From: Limnobaculum zhutongyuii
Lineage (GTDB): Bacteria; Pseudomonadota; Gammaproteobacteria; Enterobacterales; Enterobacteriaceae
DNA length: 64,000 bases
Reading direction: 5' to 3'
NCBI RefSeq assembly: GCF_004295645.1
Contig: NZ_CP034752.1
Span: 3,596,001-3,660,000 of the forward strand
Shown: one piece after another, positions 27,479 to 35,864 of the stretch
How positions within the stretch are numbered: the first letter of the stretch is position 1
Layout of the letters: every line of letters begins with the position of its first letter
Made by a program: the position numbers and the translations under genes
The notes under the pieces: generated by a model
Databases searched by the model: none
What the model was told of the DNA's origin: nothing
The model's input: the letters and a program-made list of their open reading frames with translations, nothing else

Positions 27479-27733
27479 TTACAAACCGCTCAGTTTGCGG
27501 TCGCGTTCCCACTCTGTCGGGGTATATGCCTTAATTGATAGTGCATGAATGCGATTATCGGAAATGTATTCCATCAGCGGAGCATAAACGGCCTGCTGTT
27601 GCTTAACGCGGCTCATACCTTCAAACATATCACCAATGGCAATCACCTGGAAATGGCTACCGTCACCCGTAACGCGAACATCTTGCAGATTTAATGCATC
27701 GAGCAAAATTTGTCTTATTTCGTTAGTATCCAT
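27479..27733 (-). CDS. ibaG: BolA-family protein IbaG (YrbA)
   Basis: IbaG is a small BolA-like protein linked to acid stress and iron-sulfur/glutaredoxin partners. The 84-residue product from the ATG at 27733 (MDTNEIRQILLDAL) contains the conserved VTGDGSHFQVIAIGDMFEGMSRVKQQQ and ends IKAYTPTEWERDRKLSGL, matching E. coli IbaG in length. An in-frame ATG nine bases upstream is less likely. It sits between mlaB and murA as usual. Confidence 0.95.
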   Translation of the reverse strand: MDTNEIRQILLDALNLQDVRVTGDGSHFQVIAIGDMFEGMSRVKQQQAVYAPLMEYISDNRIHALSIKAYTPTEWERDRKLSGL

Positions 27734-27886
27734 CGTCTTCACTATATTAATCAGAAAGGTTCTGTTTTTCAGAATAGAAAACAGCTTAAATTAGCACATA
27801 AGCTCTGATTCGTTATAAAAACATCGCGGAGATATAGATGACTATATCTCCGCGACTCATTTCAAATCAGCCTGATGAACATACTA

Positions 27887-28207
27887 TCACACCATAGTTG
27901 GTGTACTCACGAGGTAAGGCTGAATAATTTGTTGCAGATTATACAGAGATGCCAACATCTGTAGCTTCTCCGTCATACCCGTCAGTTTTAACGGCTGTTG
28001 GCGTGATTCACCTTCATCAAGCAGATGAACCAACATCGCTAATCCAGCAGAATCCACCCGGGACAGCGCCGACACGTCAATCGTTGTAATATCAGCACTC
28101 ATCACCTGCTGCCGAACTTTCCAGAACGGCAGCAACGTTTCACGATCTAAATCACCGCTTAACGTTATTACGCCATTTTCAGCCTGCCAGTTCAGAGCGT
28201 TCTGCAT
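27887..28207 (-). CDS. mlaB: Phospholipid ABC transporter STAS protein MlaB
   Basis: MlaB is the cytoplasmic STAS-domain subunit that binds MlaF and stabilises the MlaFEDB complex, which keeps the outer membrane asymmetric. The 106-residue protein is one STAS domain: ITLSGDLDRETLLPFW and the loop VDSAGLAMLVHLLD, with the Ser-Ala pattern typical for the family. It overlaps the mlaC stop by one base (TAATG-like). Confidence 0.93.
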   Translation of the reverse strand: MQNALNWQAENGVITLSGDLDRETLLPFWKVRQQVMSADITTIDVSALSRVDSAGLAMLVHLLDEGESRQQPLKLTGMTEKLQMLASLYNLQQIIQPYLVSTPTMV

Positions 28208-28839
28208 TATTTTTTATCATCCAACGTAATTCGCTGACTGGCCAGAGCCTTCAGCTGTTTAGTTAAGCCATCAACACCGTCACGACGCAGAGTTTCAGCC
28301 CACTCATTTTGCTTAGTGGTAATCATACTGATACCTTCAGCAATCATGTCATAAGCCTGCCATTCACCGGTTTTGGTGTTTTTACGCCATTGAAAGTCCA
28401 GACGAATTGGAGGACGACCGTTGGTATCATTAATGGTGATACGAATAGAAACGTTATCTTTATCACCTAATGGTTGCTCAGGGGCGATTTGATATTTTTG
28501 ACCATTATACATAGCCAGTGCCTGACCATAAGCCTGCTCCATATAGGCTTCAAAGGCTGGCATATAAGCATCGCGCTGTGCCGGGGTAGCATCACGATAA
28601 TAACGACCTAACACTAAGGCACCTGCATATTTCACCTGAATGTAAGGAAGAAGTTCTTCCTTCACTACGGTACGTAAATAGTCAGGATTTTGCTTAATCT
28701 TAGGTTGTTCATTGGTCAGGCGGGTAAATACCTTCTCCGCCGCAACTTGCATCTGCTGGTAAGGATTACTGGCATCAGCTGCATTTGCCGCCAAAGGGGC
28801 AATCATGAAAAGTGCTGCCATCATAAAACGTTTTAACAT
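28207..28839 (-). CDS. mlaC: Periplasmic phospholipid-binding protein MlaC
   Basis: MlaC carries phospholipids across the periplasm between the outer-membrane MlaA-porin complex and MlaD. The protein from 28839 (MLKRFMMAALFMIAPLAANA) has a Sec signal peptide cut near ANA-AD and a single Tol-Tol/MlaC domain (FTRLTNEQPKIKQNPDYLRTVV, YRDATPAQRDAYMPAFEAYM). The start has a GAGGAA ribosome site; the frame extends 30 bases upstream but without conservation. Confidence 0.95.
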   Translation of the reverse strand: MLKRFMMAALFMIAPLAANAADASNPYQQMQVAAEKVFTRLTNEQPKIKQNPDYLRTVVKEELLPYIQVKYAGALVLGRYYRDATPAQRDAYMPAFEAYMEQAYGQALAMYNGQKYQIAPEQPLGDKDNVSIRITINDTNGRPPIRLDFQWRKNTKTGEWQAYDMIAEGISMITTKQNEWAETLRRDGVDGLTKQLKALASQRITLDDKK

Positions 28840-28923
28840 AGCTGTTCCTCTTATCCTACTGTTGTCCATAATGTTGAATAAACATGGTTAACTCCGTAAC
28901 CAACCTTTTGCCAGCCGGATATA

Positions 28924-29439
28924 TTAATGAACCGGAGCGGGCGCAGTGCCTTCATCAGCCGGTTTTTCATCACCGCCGCTTTTATATAAGAACTGACCGA
29001 TAAGATCCTCCAATACCATTGCTGACTTGGTATCTTTAATCTCATCGCCATCTTTCAGAATTTTGGTGCCCATATCTTCATCTTCAAAGCCGATATTCAT
29101 CGCCAGGAATTGCTCGCCCAACAGGCCAGAAGTGCGAATGGATAAAGAGCTGGTATCCGGAATATGGTTAAAACGCTGCTGCATATCAATGGCTACGCGC
29201 GGGAAGTAGGTCTTTTGATCAAGGGTAATATCAGCCACACGCCCAACCAAAACTCCCCCTACTCTTACCGGGGAACGCGCTTTTAAACCGCCAATGTTAT
29301 CAAATGTAGCGTAAAGCCGATAAGTTGGCTCATTACCCAGAGATTTTACATCTGCGACTTTTAAACACAGGAATAAAAGTGAGCACAGGCCAATCAGCAT
29401 GAACACCCCTACCCAGATTTCCGTTTTTTTACTTTGCAT
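28924..29439 (-). CDS. mlaD: Phospholipid transporter MCE protein MlaD
   Basis: MlaD is the inner-membrane MCE-domain protein that forms a hexameric ring with a hydrophobic pore for lipid transfer. The 171-residue product has one N-terminal membrane span (EIWVGVFMLIGLCSLLFLCL), the MCE domain (ATFDNIGGLKARSPVRVGGVLVGRV) and the pore-loop region RTSGLLGEQFLAMNIG. The start at 29439 (MQSKKTEIWVG) matches E. coli; a longer ATG at 29454 lies inside mlaE. Its GGGA ribosome site lies at the mlaE end. Confidence 0.95.
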   Translation of the reverse strand: MQSKKTEIWVGVFMLIGLCSLLFLCLKVADVKSLGNEPTYRLYATFDNIGGLKARSPVRVGGVLVGRVADITLDQKTYFPRVAIDMQQRFNHIPDTSSLSIRTSGLLGEQFLAMNIGFEDEDMGTKILKDGDEIKDTKSAMVLEDLIGQFLYKSGGDEKPADEGTAPAPVH

Positions 29440-29443
29440 CGAT

Positions 29444-30226
29444 TTAATTCCCAAACATCATTGCGGTCAGTACAAAATCTACGCCTAACACGGCGAGAGA
29501 GGCATGTACGACGGTACGAGTAGTCGCCTGGCTAATTCCTTCAGATGTCGGAATACAGTCATAGCCATTATAAAGCGCAATCCAGGTTACTGTGATTGCA
29601 AATACTACACTTTTAATTAAACAGTTCAGCAGGTCGGTGTGCCAGCTAACGGAGTCCTGCATCGCAGCCCAGAAGAAACCATCATCGATTCCTTTCCAGT
29701 CCACGCCTACCATCGCTCCGCCCAGAATACCAACCGCAACAAAAATAGCGGTTAGCAATGGCATACTGATAAAACCGGCCCAAAAACGTGGTGTAATCAC
29801 CCGACGCAGTGGGTCAATAGCCATCATCTCCAGGCTGGAAAGCTGTTCTGTCGCCTTCATCAGGCCAATCTCTGCGGTTAACGCCGAGCCAGCCCGACCA
29901 GCAAACAGTAAGGCGGTAACAACCGGCCCCAGTTCGCGCAGTAAAGAGAGTGCCACCATCATGCCCAGGCTGGCTTCAGCGCTGTAGGTAGTGAGGATCA
30001 GGTAGCCTTGCAGACCCAGAACCATACCGATAAACAGGCCGGAAACCATAATAATCAACAGTGACTGAACGCCAACAACATACAGTTGCTTGAGTAAAAG
30101 CGGCCACTGCTTGCGAAACTCCGGCTTTCCAACCAGTGCCCCATACAACATCAGCCCGGAACGGCCAAAAGAGGTGCAAAATTGGATACCACGGCGCCCT
30201 AAAGACGCCAATGCCTGTAGCAACAT
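29444..30226 (-). CDS. mlaE: Phospholipid ABC transporter permease MlaE
   Basis: MlaE is the permease of the Mla phospholipid ABC transporter. The 260-residue protein has the hydrophobic spans of the MlaE family (LLIIMVSGLFIGMVLGLQGYL, ELGPVVTALLFAGRAGSALTAEIG) and the conserved cytoplasmic coupling region LMKATEQLSSLEMMAIDPLRRV. It overlaps mlaF by one base and is followed by mlaD after four bases. Confidence 0.96.
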   Translation of the reverse strand: MLLQALASLGRRGIQFCTSFGRSGLMLYGALVGKPEFRKQWPLLLKQLYVVGVQSLLIIMVSGLFIGMVLGLQGYLILTTYSAEASLGMMVALSLLRELGPVVTALLFAGRAGSALTAEIGLMKATEQLSSLEMMAIDPLRRVITPRFWAGFISMPLLTAIFVAVGILGGAMVGVDWKGIDDGFFWAAMQDSVSWHTDLLNCLIKSVVFAITVTWIALYNGYDCIPTSEGISQATTRTVVHASLAVLGVDFVLTAMMFGN

Positions 30227-31029
30227 TAACTTAGTAACTCCGTTTTATAATCACCGGCGGGAAAACGGAAAGGAACCGGGCCATCCGCCACACCGTCCAG
30301 AAATTGTCTGGCGCGAGGGTCAGGATTAGCACGTAATTCGTCCGGCGTTCCTTCTGCAATGACACGATGCTCCGCCACAATATAAGCATAATCAGCAATG
30401 CTCAGTACTTCCGGTACATCGTGTGAAACAACAATACAGGTGATACCTAATGAATGGTTAAGCTCATCAATAAGTTTAACCAGTACCCCCATGGTGATTG
30501 GATCCTGACCGACAAAAGGTTCATCGAACATAATCAGTTCAGGTTCAAGAGCAATTGCCCGAGCCAAAGCGGCACGGCGCGCCATACCACCCGACAGCTC
30601 TGCCGGCATCAGATTAGCTGCGCCACGCAGGCCAACGGCCTCCAGCTTCATCAATACGGTGCTGTGCAGTAATGCTTCAGGTAATTTAGTATGTTCCCGT
30701 AAAGGATAAGCCACATTGTCAAACACCGTTAAATCAGTGAACAGCGCTCCGGACTGAAACAGCATGCTCATTTTTTTACGGACTTCATACAGGTGGCGAC
30801 GGGAAAGCGTTGGGATATTATCCCCGTCAAAAATGATATCACCGCTATCCGGCGCTAACTGCCCGCCGATTAACCGTAACAATGTGGTTTTACCAATGCC
30901 TGAAGGCCCCATAATCGCCGTCACTTTACCGCGGGGTACCGTCAGGTTGATATCCTGAAATATTGGACGACCGTTACGGGAAAACGACATCCCCCGTACT
31001 TCGACCAAATTCGCTGCCGATTTAATCAT
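30226..31029 (-). CDS. mlaF: Phospholipid ABC transporter ATPase MlaF
   Basis: MlaF is the ATP-binding subunit of the Mla transporter. The 267-residue protein has Walker A GPSGIGKTT, signature LSGGMARRAALARA (a non-canonical second half typical of MlaF), Walker B ELIMFDEPFVGQDP and switch histidine VVSHDVPEV. It is the first gene of mlaFEDCB-ibaG-murA. The 299-base region upstream to yrbG is AT-rich with a small palindrome aagtattaatatactt-like near 31074 and probably holds divergent promoters. Confidence 0.96.
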   Translation of the reverse strand: MIKSAANLVEVRGMSFSRNGRPIFQDINLTVPRGKVTAIMGPSGIGKTTLLRLIGGQLAPDSGDIIFDGDNIPTLSRRHLYEVRKKMSMLFQSGALFTDLTVFDNVAYPLREHTKLPEALLHSTVLMKLEAVGLRGAANLMPAELSGGMARRAALARAIALEPELIMFDEPFVGQDPITMGVLVKLIDELNHSLGITCIVVSHDVPEVLSIADYAYIVAEHRVIAEGTPDELRANPDPRARQFLDGVADGPVPFRFPAGDYKTELLS

Positions 31030-31328
31030 AACGTCCTTAAACTATCAGGATGAATACTTATCTCGTCCATCATAAGTATTAATATACTCTGGCTCAACAT
31101 TTCATTCCCCTTGACGAACAGAGGCCGAAACGCAGGCGGTGTTTTACTTTTCATCCAACGCCAGTCAAAATTAACTCAAGGATTTTATCAATGTTCTCAG
31201 CCTGAACTAAAGACCCTTGTGATAATTCAGCAATAATAGTACTAAACGCTATCCGAATATTACTGTCCATCTGACCTGACTAAGACGAATAGATGAATGA
31301 AAAAGTTCAATTTTAAACAGGATAATGC

Positions 31329-32297
31329 ATGCTGATTGCCATAGTAATGCTGTTTATTGGCCTCATTCTGCTGGTTTATGGTGCCGACCGCTTAGTTTTT
31401 GGTGCTACCGCTATCGCAAACACCTTAAATGTACCCCGTCTTGCCGTAGGAATTATGGTTACCGGAGTCGGTACCTCACTGCCAGAACTGGCATTTTCAG
31501 TTACCGCCGGGCTTAATGGCAAAACCAATATGGTGGTCGGTAACGCTATTGGCTCGAACATCACCAACATCTTACTCATTTTAGGATGCGTTGCTATTAT
31601 TCGCCCACTCAGTCTGCATTCCAAACGGCTAAAACGCGAAGCTCCCTTACTGTTTCTGATCATGTTGCTGGCGGGTTTTGTCCTTTATGATAACCAGCTC
31701 AGCCGCAGTGATGGTATTATCCTGTTGCTCGCCTTTATCAGCTTTATGGCGCTGGTATTCAAAATGAGTAAACGCAATTTCCTTCGGGAGACAGATTCAC
31801 TTTCTGTTAGTCAGGAAGCCGAAGCGCCCAAAGAGATAAGCCAAACCGTCGCGTTTTTATGGATACTAATAGGCGTATTGGTTTTACCCATTGCCGCCAA
31901 AATAACGGTAGATAACGCCACTGTGGTTGCCCGCTATTTAGGCTTGAGTGAACTGATGATAAGCCTCACAATTATTGCTATTGGCACCAGCCTGCCTGAA
32001 TTAGCAACCGCTATCACCGGCATGTATAAACATGAAGATGATATGGTGCTGGGCAATGTGATTGGCTCGAACATTTTTAATATTTTAGTGGTCATGGGGA
32101 TACCGGCGTTAATTTCTCCGGGTAGTTTTTTCAGCGAGGCCTTCCTTCGTGATTACTGGATTATGCTGGCAGCCAGCCTGCTTCTGACCCTGCTCTGCGT
32201 GGGTCGTAGCCGCCAATTAACGCGGCCGATGGGAATCGCACTGCTGGCTGGTTTTATCTTTTATATTGGTGTGCTGATGTATTCTGCGTACGCCTGA
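31329..32297 (+). CDS. yrbG: Calcium/sodium:proton antiporter YrbG
   Basis: YrbG is an inner-membrane cation antiporter of the CaCA superfamily. The 322-residue protein shows the two inverted alpha-repeats: GTSLPELAFSVTAGLNG near residue 50 and GTSLPELATAITGMYK near residue 220. Each is followed by GNAIGSNITN or GNVIGSNIFN, which form the ion site. About ten membrane spans are visible. As in E. coli it lies divergent from mlaF and upstream of kdsD. Confidence 0.94.
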   Translation: MLIAIVMLFIGLILLVYGADRLVFGATAIANTLNVPRLAVGIMVTGVGTSLPELAFSVTAGLNGKTNMVVGNAIGSNITNILLILGCVAIIRPLSLHSKRLKREAPLLFLIMLLAGFVLYDNQLSRSDGIILLLAFISFMALVFKMSKRNFLRETDSLSVSQEAEAPKEISQTVAFLWILIGVLVLPIAAKITVDNATVVARYLGLSELMISLTIIAIGTSLPELATAITGMYKHEDDMVLGNVIGSNIFNILVVMGIPALISPGSFFSEAFLRDYWIMLAASLLLTLLCVGRSRQLTRPMGIALLAGFIFYIGVLMYSAYA

Positions 32298-32361
32298 ATT
32301 TAAGTTTCCTCGATCCAAAATAAGAAAAAGGAAACGTTATTGATGACAGTGAGAACGAGTA

Positions 32362-33330
32362 ATGTCTAACTTTGATTTTCAACAAGCAGGAAAACAGGTT
32401 CTTGATATTGAACGATCCGGGCTTGAACAACTCTATCAATATATCAATCAGGATTTTTCACGTGCCTGTGAGCTAATGTTCCACTGCAAAGGTAAAGTCG
32501 TGGTCATGGGAATGGGTAAGTCCGGACATATTGGCTGTAAAATGGCGGCCTCTTTTGCCAGTACCGGAACACCTTCATTCTTCGTTCATCCTGCCGAAGC
32601 CAGCCACGGCGATTTAGGCATGATCACCGCTGACGACATTGTGATTGCTATCTCTTACTCTGGTGAATCCAGCGAGATTATGGCGCTGATTCCGGTGATC
32701 AAACGTTTACAAATTCCATTGATCTGTATGACCGGTAATCCGAACAGTTCAATGGGGAAAGCGGCTGATACACACTTATGTATCAATGTTCCTCAGGAGG
32801 CTTGCCCATTAGGGCTGGCTCCAACAACCAGCACCACCGCTACACTGGTCATGGGTGATGCATTAGCGGTTGCTTTATTAGAAGCCAGAGGGTTCACCGC
32901 TGACGATTTTGCCCTGTCGCATCCGGGGGGAGCTCTTGGACGCAAACTGTTATTACGCGTTAGTGATATTATGCACACCGGTGACGAAATTCCACTGGTG
33001 AACAATCAGGCATCACTGCGTGAAGCGCTGGTGGAAATCACCAGAAAAAATCTGGGTCTGACCGTTATCTGTAATGACGATATGTTGATTCAGGGGATCT
33101 TCACCGACGGCGACCTGCGTCGGGTCTTCGATCAGGGTGTAGAAATCAGTAATGCTAAAATTGCCGATCTGATGACCAAAGGCGGCATTCGCGTTCGCCC
33201 TGATATGCTGGCGGTAGAAGCACTGAACCTGATGCAATCACGCCATATTACGGCCGTTCTGGTGGCTGAAGGCGATCGGTTAGTGGGCGTGGTTCATATG
33301 CATGATATGCTGCGCGCCGGCGTGGTTTAA
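32362..33330 (+). CDS. kdsD: D-arabinose 5-phosphate isomerase
   Basis: KdsD converts ribulose 5-phosphate to arabinose 5-phosphate, the first step towards Kdo of lipopolysaccharide. The 322-residue protein has a SIS sugar-isomerase domain (VVMGMGKSGHIGCKMAASFASTG-type pattern, HGDLGMIT, SYSGESSE) and two C-terminal CBS domains (ITRKNLGLTVICND..., MQSRHITAVLVAEGD). It starts the kdsD-kdsC-lptC-lptA-lptB group. Confidence 0.95.
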   Translation: MSNFDFQQAGKQVLDIERSGLEQLYQYINQDFSRACELMFHCKGKVVVMGMGKSGHIGCKMAASFASTGTPSFFVHPAEASHGDLGMITADDIVIAISYSGESSEIMALIPVIKRLQIPLICMTGNPNSSMGKAADTHLCINVPQEACPLGLAPTTSTTATLVMGDALAVALLEARGFTADDFALSHPGGALGRKLLLRVSDIMHTGDEIPLVNNQASLREALVEITRKNLGLTVICNDDMLIQGIFTDGDLRRVFDQGVEISNAKIADLMTKGGIRVRPDMLAVEALNLMQSRHITAVLVAEGDRLVGVVHMHDMLRAGVV

Positions 33331-33336
33331 GGCAAA

Positions 33337-33930
33337 ATGGCTGGTTTGCACGATTTAAGTGAAAAGCAAAAGAGTATAAACATGATTAACACCTGCTATG
33401 GCGCAGTAAGCAAAGAGATTTTTCAACGGGCGGCCCAAATTCGACTGTTGATCTGTGATGTGGATGGCGTCATGTCCGACGGCCTGATTTATATGGGTAA
33501 TCAGGGGGAAGAGCTAAAAGCCTTCAACGTACGTGATGGTTATGGTATTCGCTGCCTGATTACTTCTGGCATCGATGTTGCCATTATCACCGGACGTAGC
33601 GCCAAGCTGGTTGAAAATCGTGCCAAAACGTTGGGAATAACTCATCTGTATCAAGGGCAATCTGATAAACTGGTGGCTTTCGAGAAAATACTTAAAGAAG
33701 TCTCCCTGACGCCAGAACAAGTGGCATATATTGGCGATGATTTGATTGACTGGCCTGTGATGCAAAAAGTTGGCCTGGCGGTAGCAGTAGCGGATGCGCA
33801 TCCTCTTCTTCTACCAAAAGCACACTATGTAACGCAAATTCCCGGTGGTCGTGGTGCTGTACGCGAGTTATGTGATTTAATTCTGCAAGCGCAAGATAAA
33901 CTCGACGGGGCACAAGGGTTATCCATATGA
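33337..33930 (+). CDS. kdsC: 3-deoxy-D-manno-octulosonate 8-phosphate phosphatase
   Basis: KdsC is a HAD-type phosphatase that removes phosphate from Kdo-8-phosphate. The 197-residue protein has the HAD motif I LLICDVDGVMSDG, motif II-like IITGRS, and motif IV GDDLIDWPVM. The start is uncertain: the ATG at 33337 gives an N-terminal extension of about nine residues over E. coli, and the ATG at 33382 (MINTCYG) gives a shorter form. It ends overlapping lptC by four bases. Confidence 0.94.
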   Translation: MAGLHDLSEKQKSINMINTCYGAVSKEIFQRAAQIRLLICDVDGVMSDGLIYMGNQGEELKAFNVRDGYGIRCLITSGIDVAIITGRSAKLVENRAKTLGITHLYQGQSDKLVAFEKILKEVSLTPEQVAYIGDDLIDWPVMQKVGLAVAVADAHPLLLPKAHYVTQIPGGRGAVRELCDLILQAQDKLDGAQGLSI

Positions 33931-34526
33931 GTATGAGCAAGACAAAGCTAAGCCTGACGATTGTACTAATGCTAATCGCTTTAGGTCTTATTGGCTGGAA
34001 TCTGGCTGATTTTGATGACAATAAAACCATCGTGCCGCCGGATGATAAAGAACCCACCTATCAGAGCCAACAAATGGTGACGATAGTGTACAATCCGGAA
34101 GGTCAGTTAAATTACAAATTGACGGCGGAAGACGTAAAATATTACGCCACGCCAGAAGATACCTGGTTCACTAAACCGGTCATGATTATGTATGACAAGG
34201 ACAAAGTGGCAACCTGGTCGGTGCGCTCCGATCGCGCTAAATTAACCAAAGACCGTATGCTTTATCTGTATGATAATGTTGAGGTCAACAGCCTGACGAC
34301 GACGTCACAGCTGGAAAGAATCAAAACAAACAGTGCTGATGTCAATCTGGTGACTCAGGATATCAGCTCTGACGATCATGTTACTCTGTACGGGGCTAAT
34401 TTTACCTCCGAAGGAATGAAGATGCGTGGTAATCTGCGCAGTAGAACAGCTAAGCTGATTGAAAAGGTAAAAACCTATTATGAAGTTCAACCAAAAGCCG
34501 GCAATGAAACTCAGCCATCATCGTAA
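33927..34526 (+). CDS. lptC: LPS export protein LptC
   Basis: LptC is a bitopic inner-membrane protein that receives lipopolysaccharide from LptB2FG and passes it to LptA. The 199-residue protein has a single N-terminal membrane span (LSLTIVLMLIALGLIGWNLA) and a periplasmic beta-jellyroll domain (VYNPEGQLNYKLTAEDVKYYA, FTKPVMIMYD). The last 47 bases overlap lptA in another frame, as in E. coli, so translation is coupled. Confidence 0.94.
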   Translation: MSMSKTKLSLTIVLMLIALGLIGWNLADFDDNKTIVPPDDKEPTYQSQQMVTIVYNPEGQLNYKLTAEDVKYYATPEDTWFTKPVMIMYDKDKVATWSVRSDRAKLTKDRMLYLYDNVEVNSLTTTSQLERIKTNSADVNLVTQDISSDDHVTLYGANFTSEGMKMRGNLRSRTAKLIEKVKTYYEVQPKAGNETQPSS

Positions 34527-35025
34527 AAGCGTGGTTAACAACATGGTAGCCGGTATACTTCTGGTTACCAGCGCCTCTGCGTTTGCATTAAAAGATGATA
34601 CGAATCAGCCGATTAACATTAGCTCTGCTCAGCAATCATTAGACATGAATGGTAATGTCGTCACTTTCACCGGTGATGTTATTGTGAAGCAGGGAACCAT
34701 TGATATTCGCGCGGATAAAGTCGTCGTAACTCGCCCTGAAGGCAATGAAGGGAAAGAAGTGGTAGAAGCGTTCGGTAATCCGGTGACGTTCTACCAAATG
34801 CAAGACAGTGGAAAACCAGTAAAAGGCCGGGGTTTAAAACTCCGCTATGAATTGGCCACTGACTTTGTTGACCTGACGGGCAATGCCTATCTGGAACAGC
34901 TGGACAGTAATGTTCAGGGTGATCGTATCACCTACAAAGTGAAAGAGCAGAAGATGGAAGCGTTCAGCAATAAAGGCAAACGCGTCAACACCGTTCTGGT
35001 ACCATCCCAGATACAGAAAAAATAA
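34480..35025 (+). CDS. lptA: LPS export periplasmic protein LptA
   Basis: LptA forms the periplasmic bridge along which lipopolysaccharide moves to the outer membrane. The 181-residue protein has a signal peptide (VAGILLVTSASAFA) and the beta-jellyroll OstA domain with SAQQSLDMNGNVVTFTGDV, IRADKVVVTRP, ATFYQMQD-like VTFYQMQDSGKPV, and TGNAYLEQLDSN. The start at 34480 (MKFNQK) resembles E. coli; 34504 is a possible alternative. Confidence 0.94.
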   Translation: MKFNQKPAMKLSHHRKSVVNNMVAGILLVTSASAFALKDDTNQPINISSAQQSLDMNGNVVTFTGDVIVKQGTIDIRADKVVVTRPEGNEGKEVVEAFGNPVTFYQMQDSGKPVKGRGLKLRYELATDFVDLTGNAYLEQLDSNVQGDRITYKVKEQKMEAFSNKGKRVNTVLVPSQIQKK

Positions 35026-35067
35026 ACACTTTTAACCGCAGTTAAAGAAAAGAGTAAACAATAGCGA

Positions 35068-35793
35068 ATGGCAACGTTAACAGCAGAGAATCTGGCCAAG
35101 GCCTACAAAGGTCGCCGAGTGGTAGAAGATGTCAGCCTGACCGTCAACTCCGGTGAAATTGTCGGTTTGCTTGGGCCAAACGGCGCGGGTAAAACCACCA
35201 CGTTTTACATGGTTGTGGGTATCGTCCAGCGTGATGCGGGCTCGATTCTTATCGACGGTGAAGATATCAGTCTGTTACCGCTGCACGCGCGTGCCCGTCG
35301 CGGTATTGGCTATCTGCCACAGGAAGCCTCTATTTTTCGTCGTCTGAGCGTTTACGATAATCTGATGGCGGTGCTGCAAATCCGCAATGATTTAACCAAT
35401 GAACAGCGGGAAGATCGTGCCAACGAGCTGCTGGAAGAGTTCCATATTGAGCATCTTCGTAAAAACCTTGGGCAATCACTCTCCGGTGGTGAACGCCGTC
35501 GGGTAGAGATTGCCAGAGCGTTAGCCGCTAACCCTAAATTCATTTTGCTGGATGAACCCTTTGCCGGCGTTGACCCCATTTCGGTTATTGATATTAAAAA
35601 AATCATTGAGCACCTGCGCGATAGCGGGCTTGGTGTATTAATTACCGACCATAACGTACGTGAAACGCTGGACGTTTGTGAACGCGCTTACATCGTTAGT
35701 CAGGGTCATTTAATTGCTCATGGAACACCATCATCTATTCTGGAAGATGAACATGTGAAGCGGGTCTATTTAGGCAATGAATTCCGATTGTAG
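35068..35793 (+). CDS. lptB: LPS export ABC transporter ATPase LptB
   Basis: LptB is the ATPase that powers extraction of lipopolysaccharide from the inner membrane by LptFG. The 241-residue protein has Walker A GPNGAGKTTT, Q-loop LPQEASIFRRLSVYDNLMA, signature LSGGERRRVEIARALA, Walker B FILLDEPFAGVDP and switch histidine ITDHNVRET. It lies between lptA and rpoN, the standard order. Confidence 0.97.
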   Translation: MATLTAENLAKAYKGRRVVEDVSLTVNSGEIVGLLGPNGAGKTTTFYMVVGIVQRDAGSILIDGEDISLLPLHARARRGIGYLPQEASIFRRLSVYDNLMAVLQIRNDLTNEQREDRANELLEEFHIEHLRKNLGQSLSGGERRRVEIARALAANPKFILLDEPFAGVDPISVIDIKKIIEHLRDSGLGVLITDHNVRETLDVCERAYIVSQGHLIAHGTPSSILEDEHVKRVYLGNEFRL

Positions 35794-35864
35794 CTATTAT
35801 TGCTACCCTATGGGAACATTCGCTTAGCCATTCCGGAATGCGATAATAAGTGTAATATGTCATT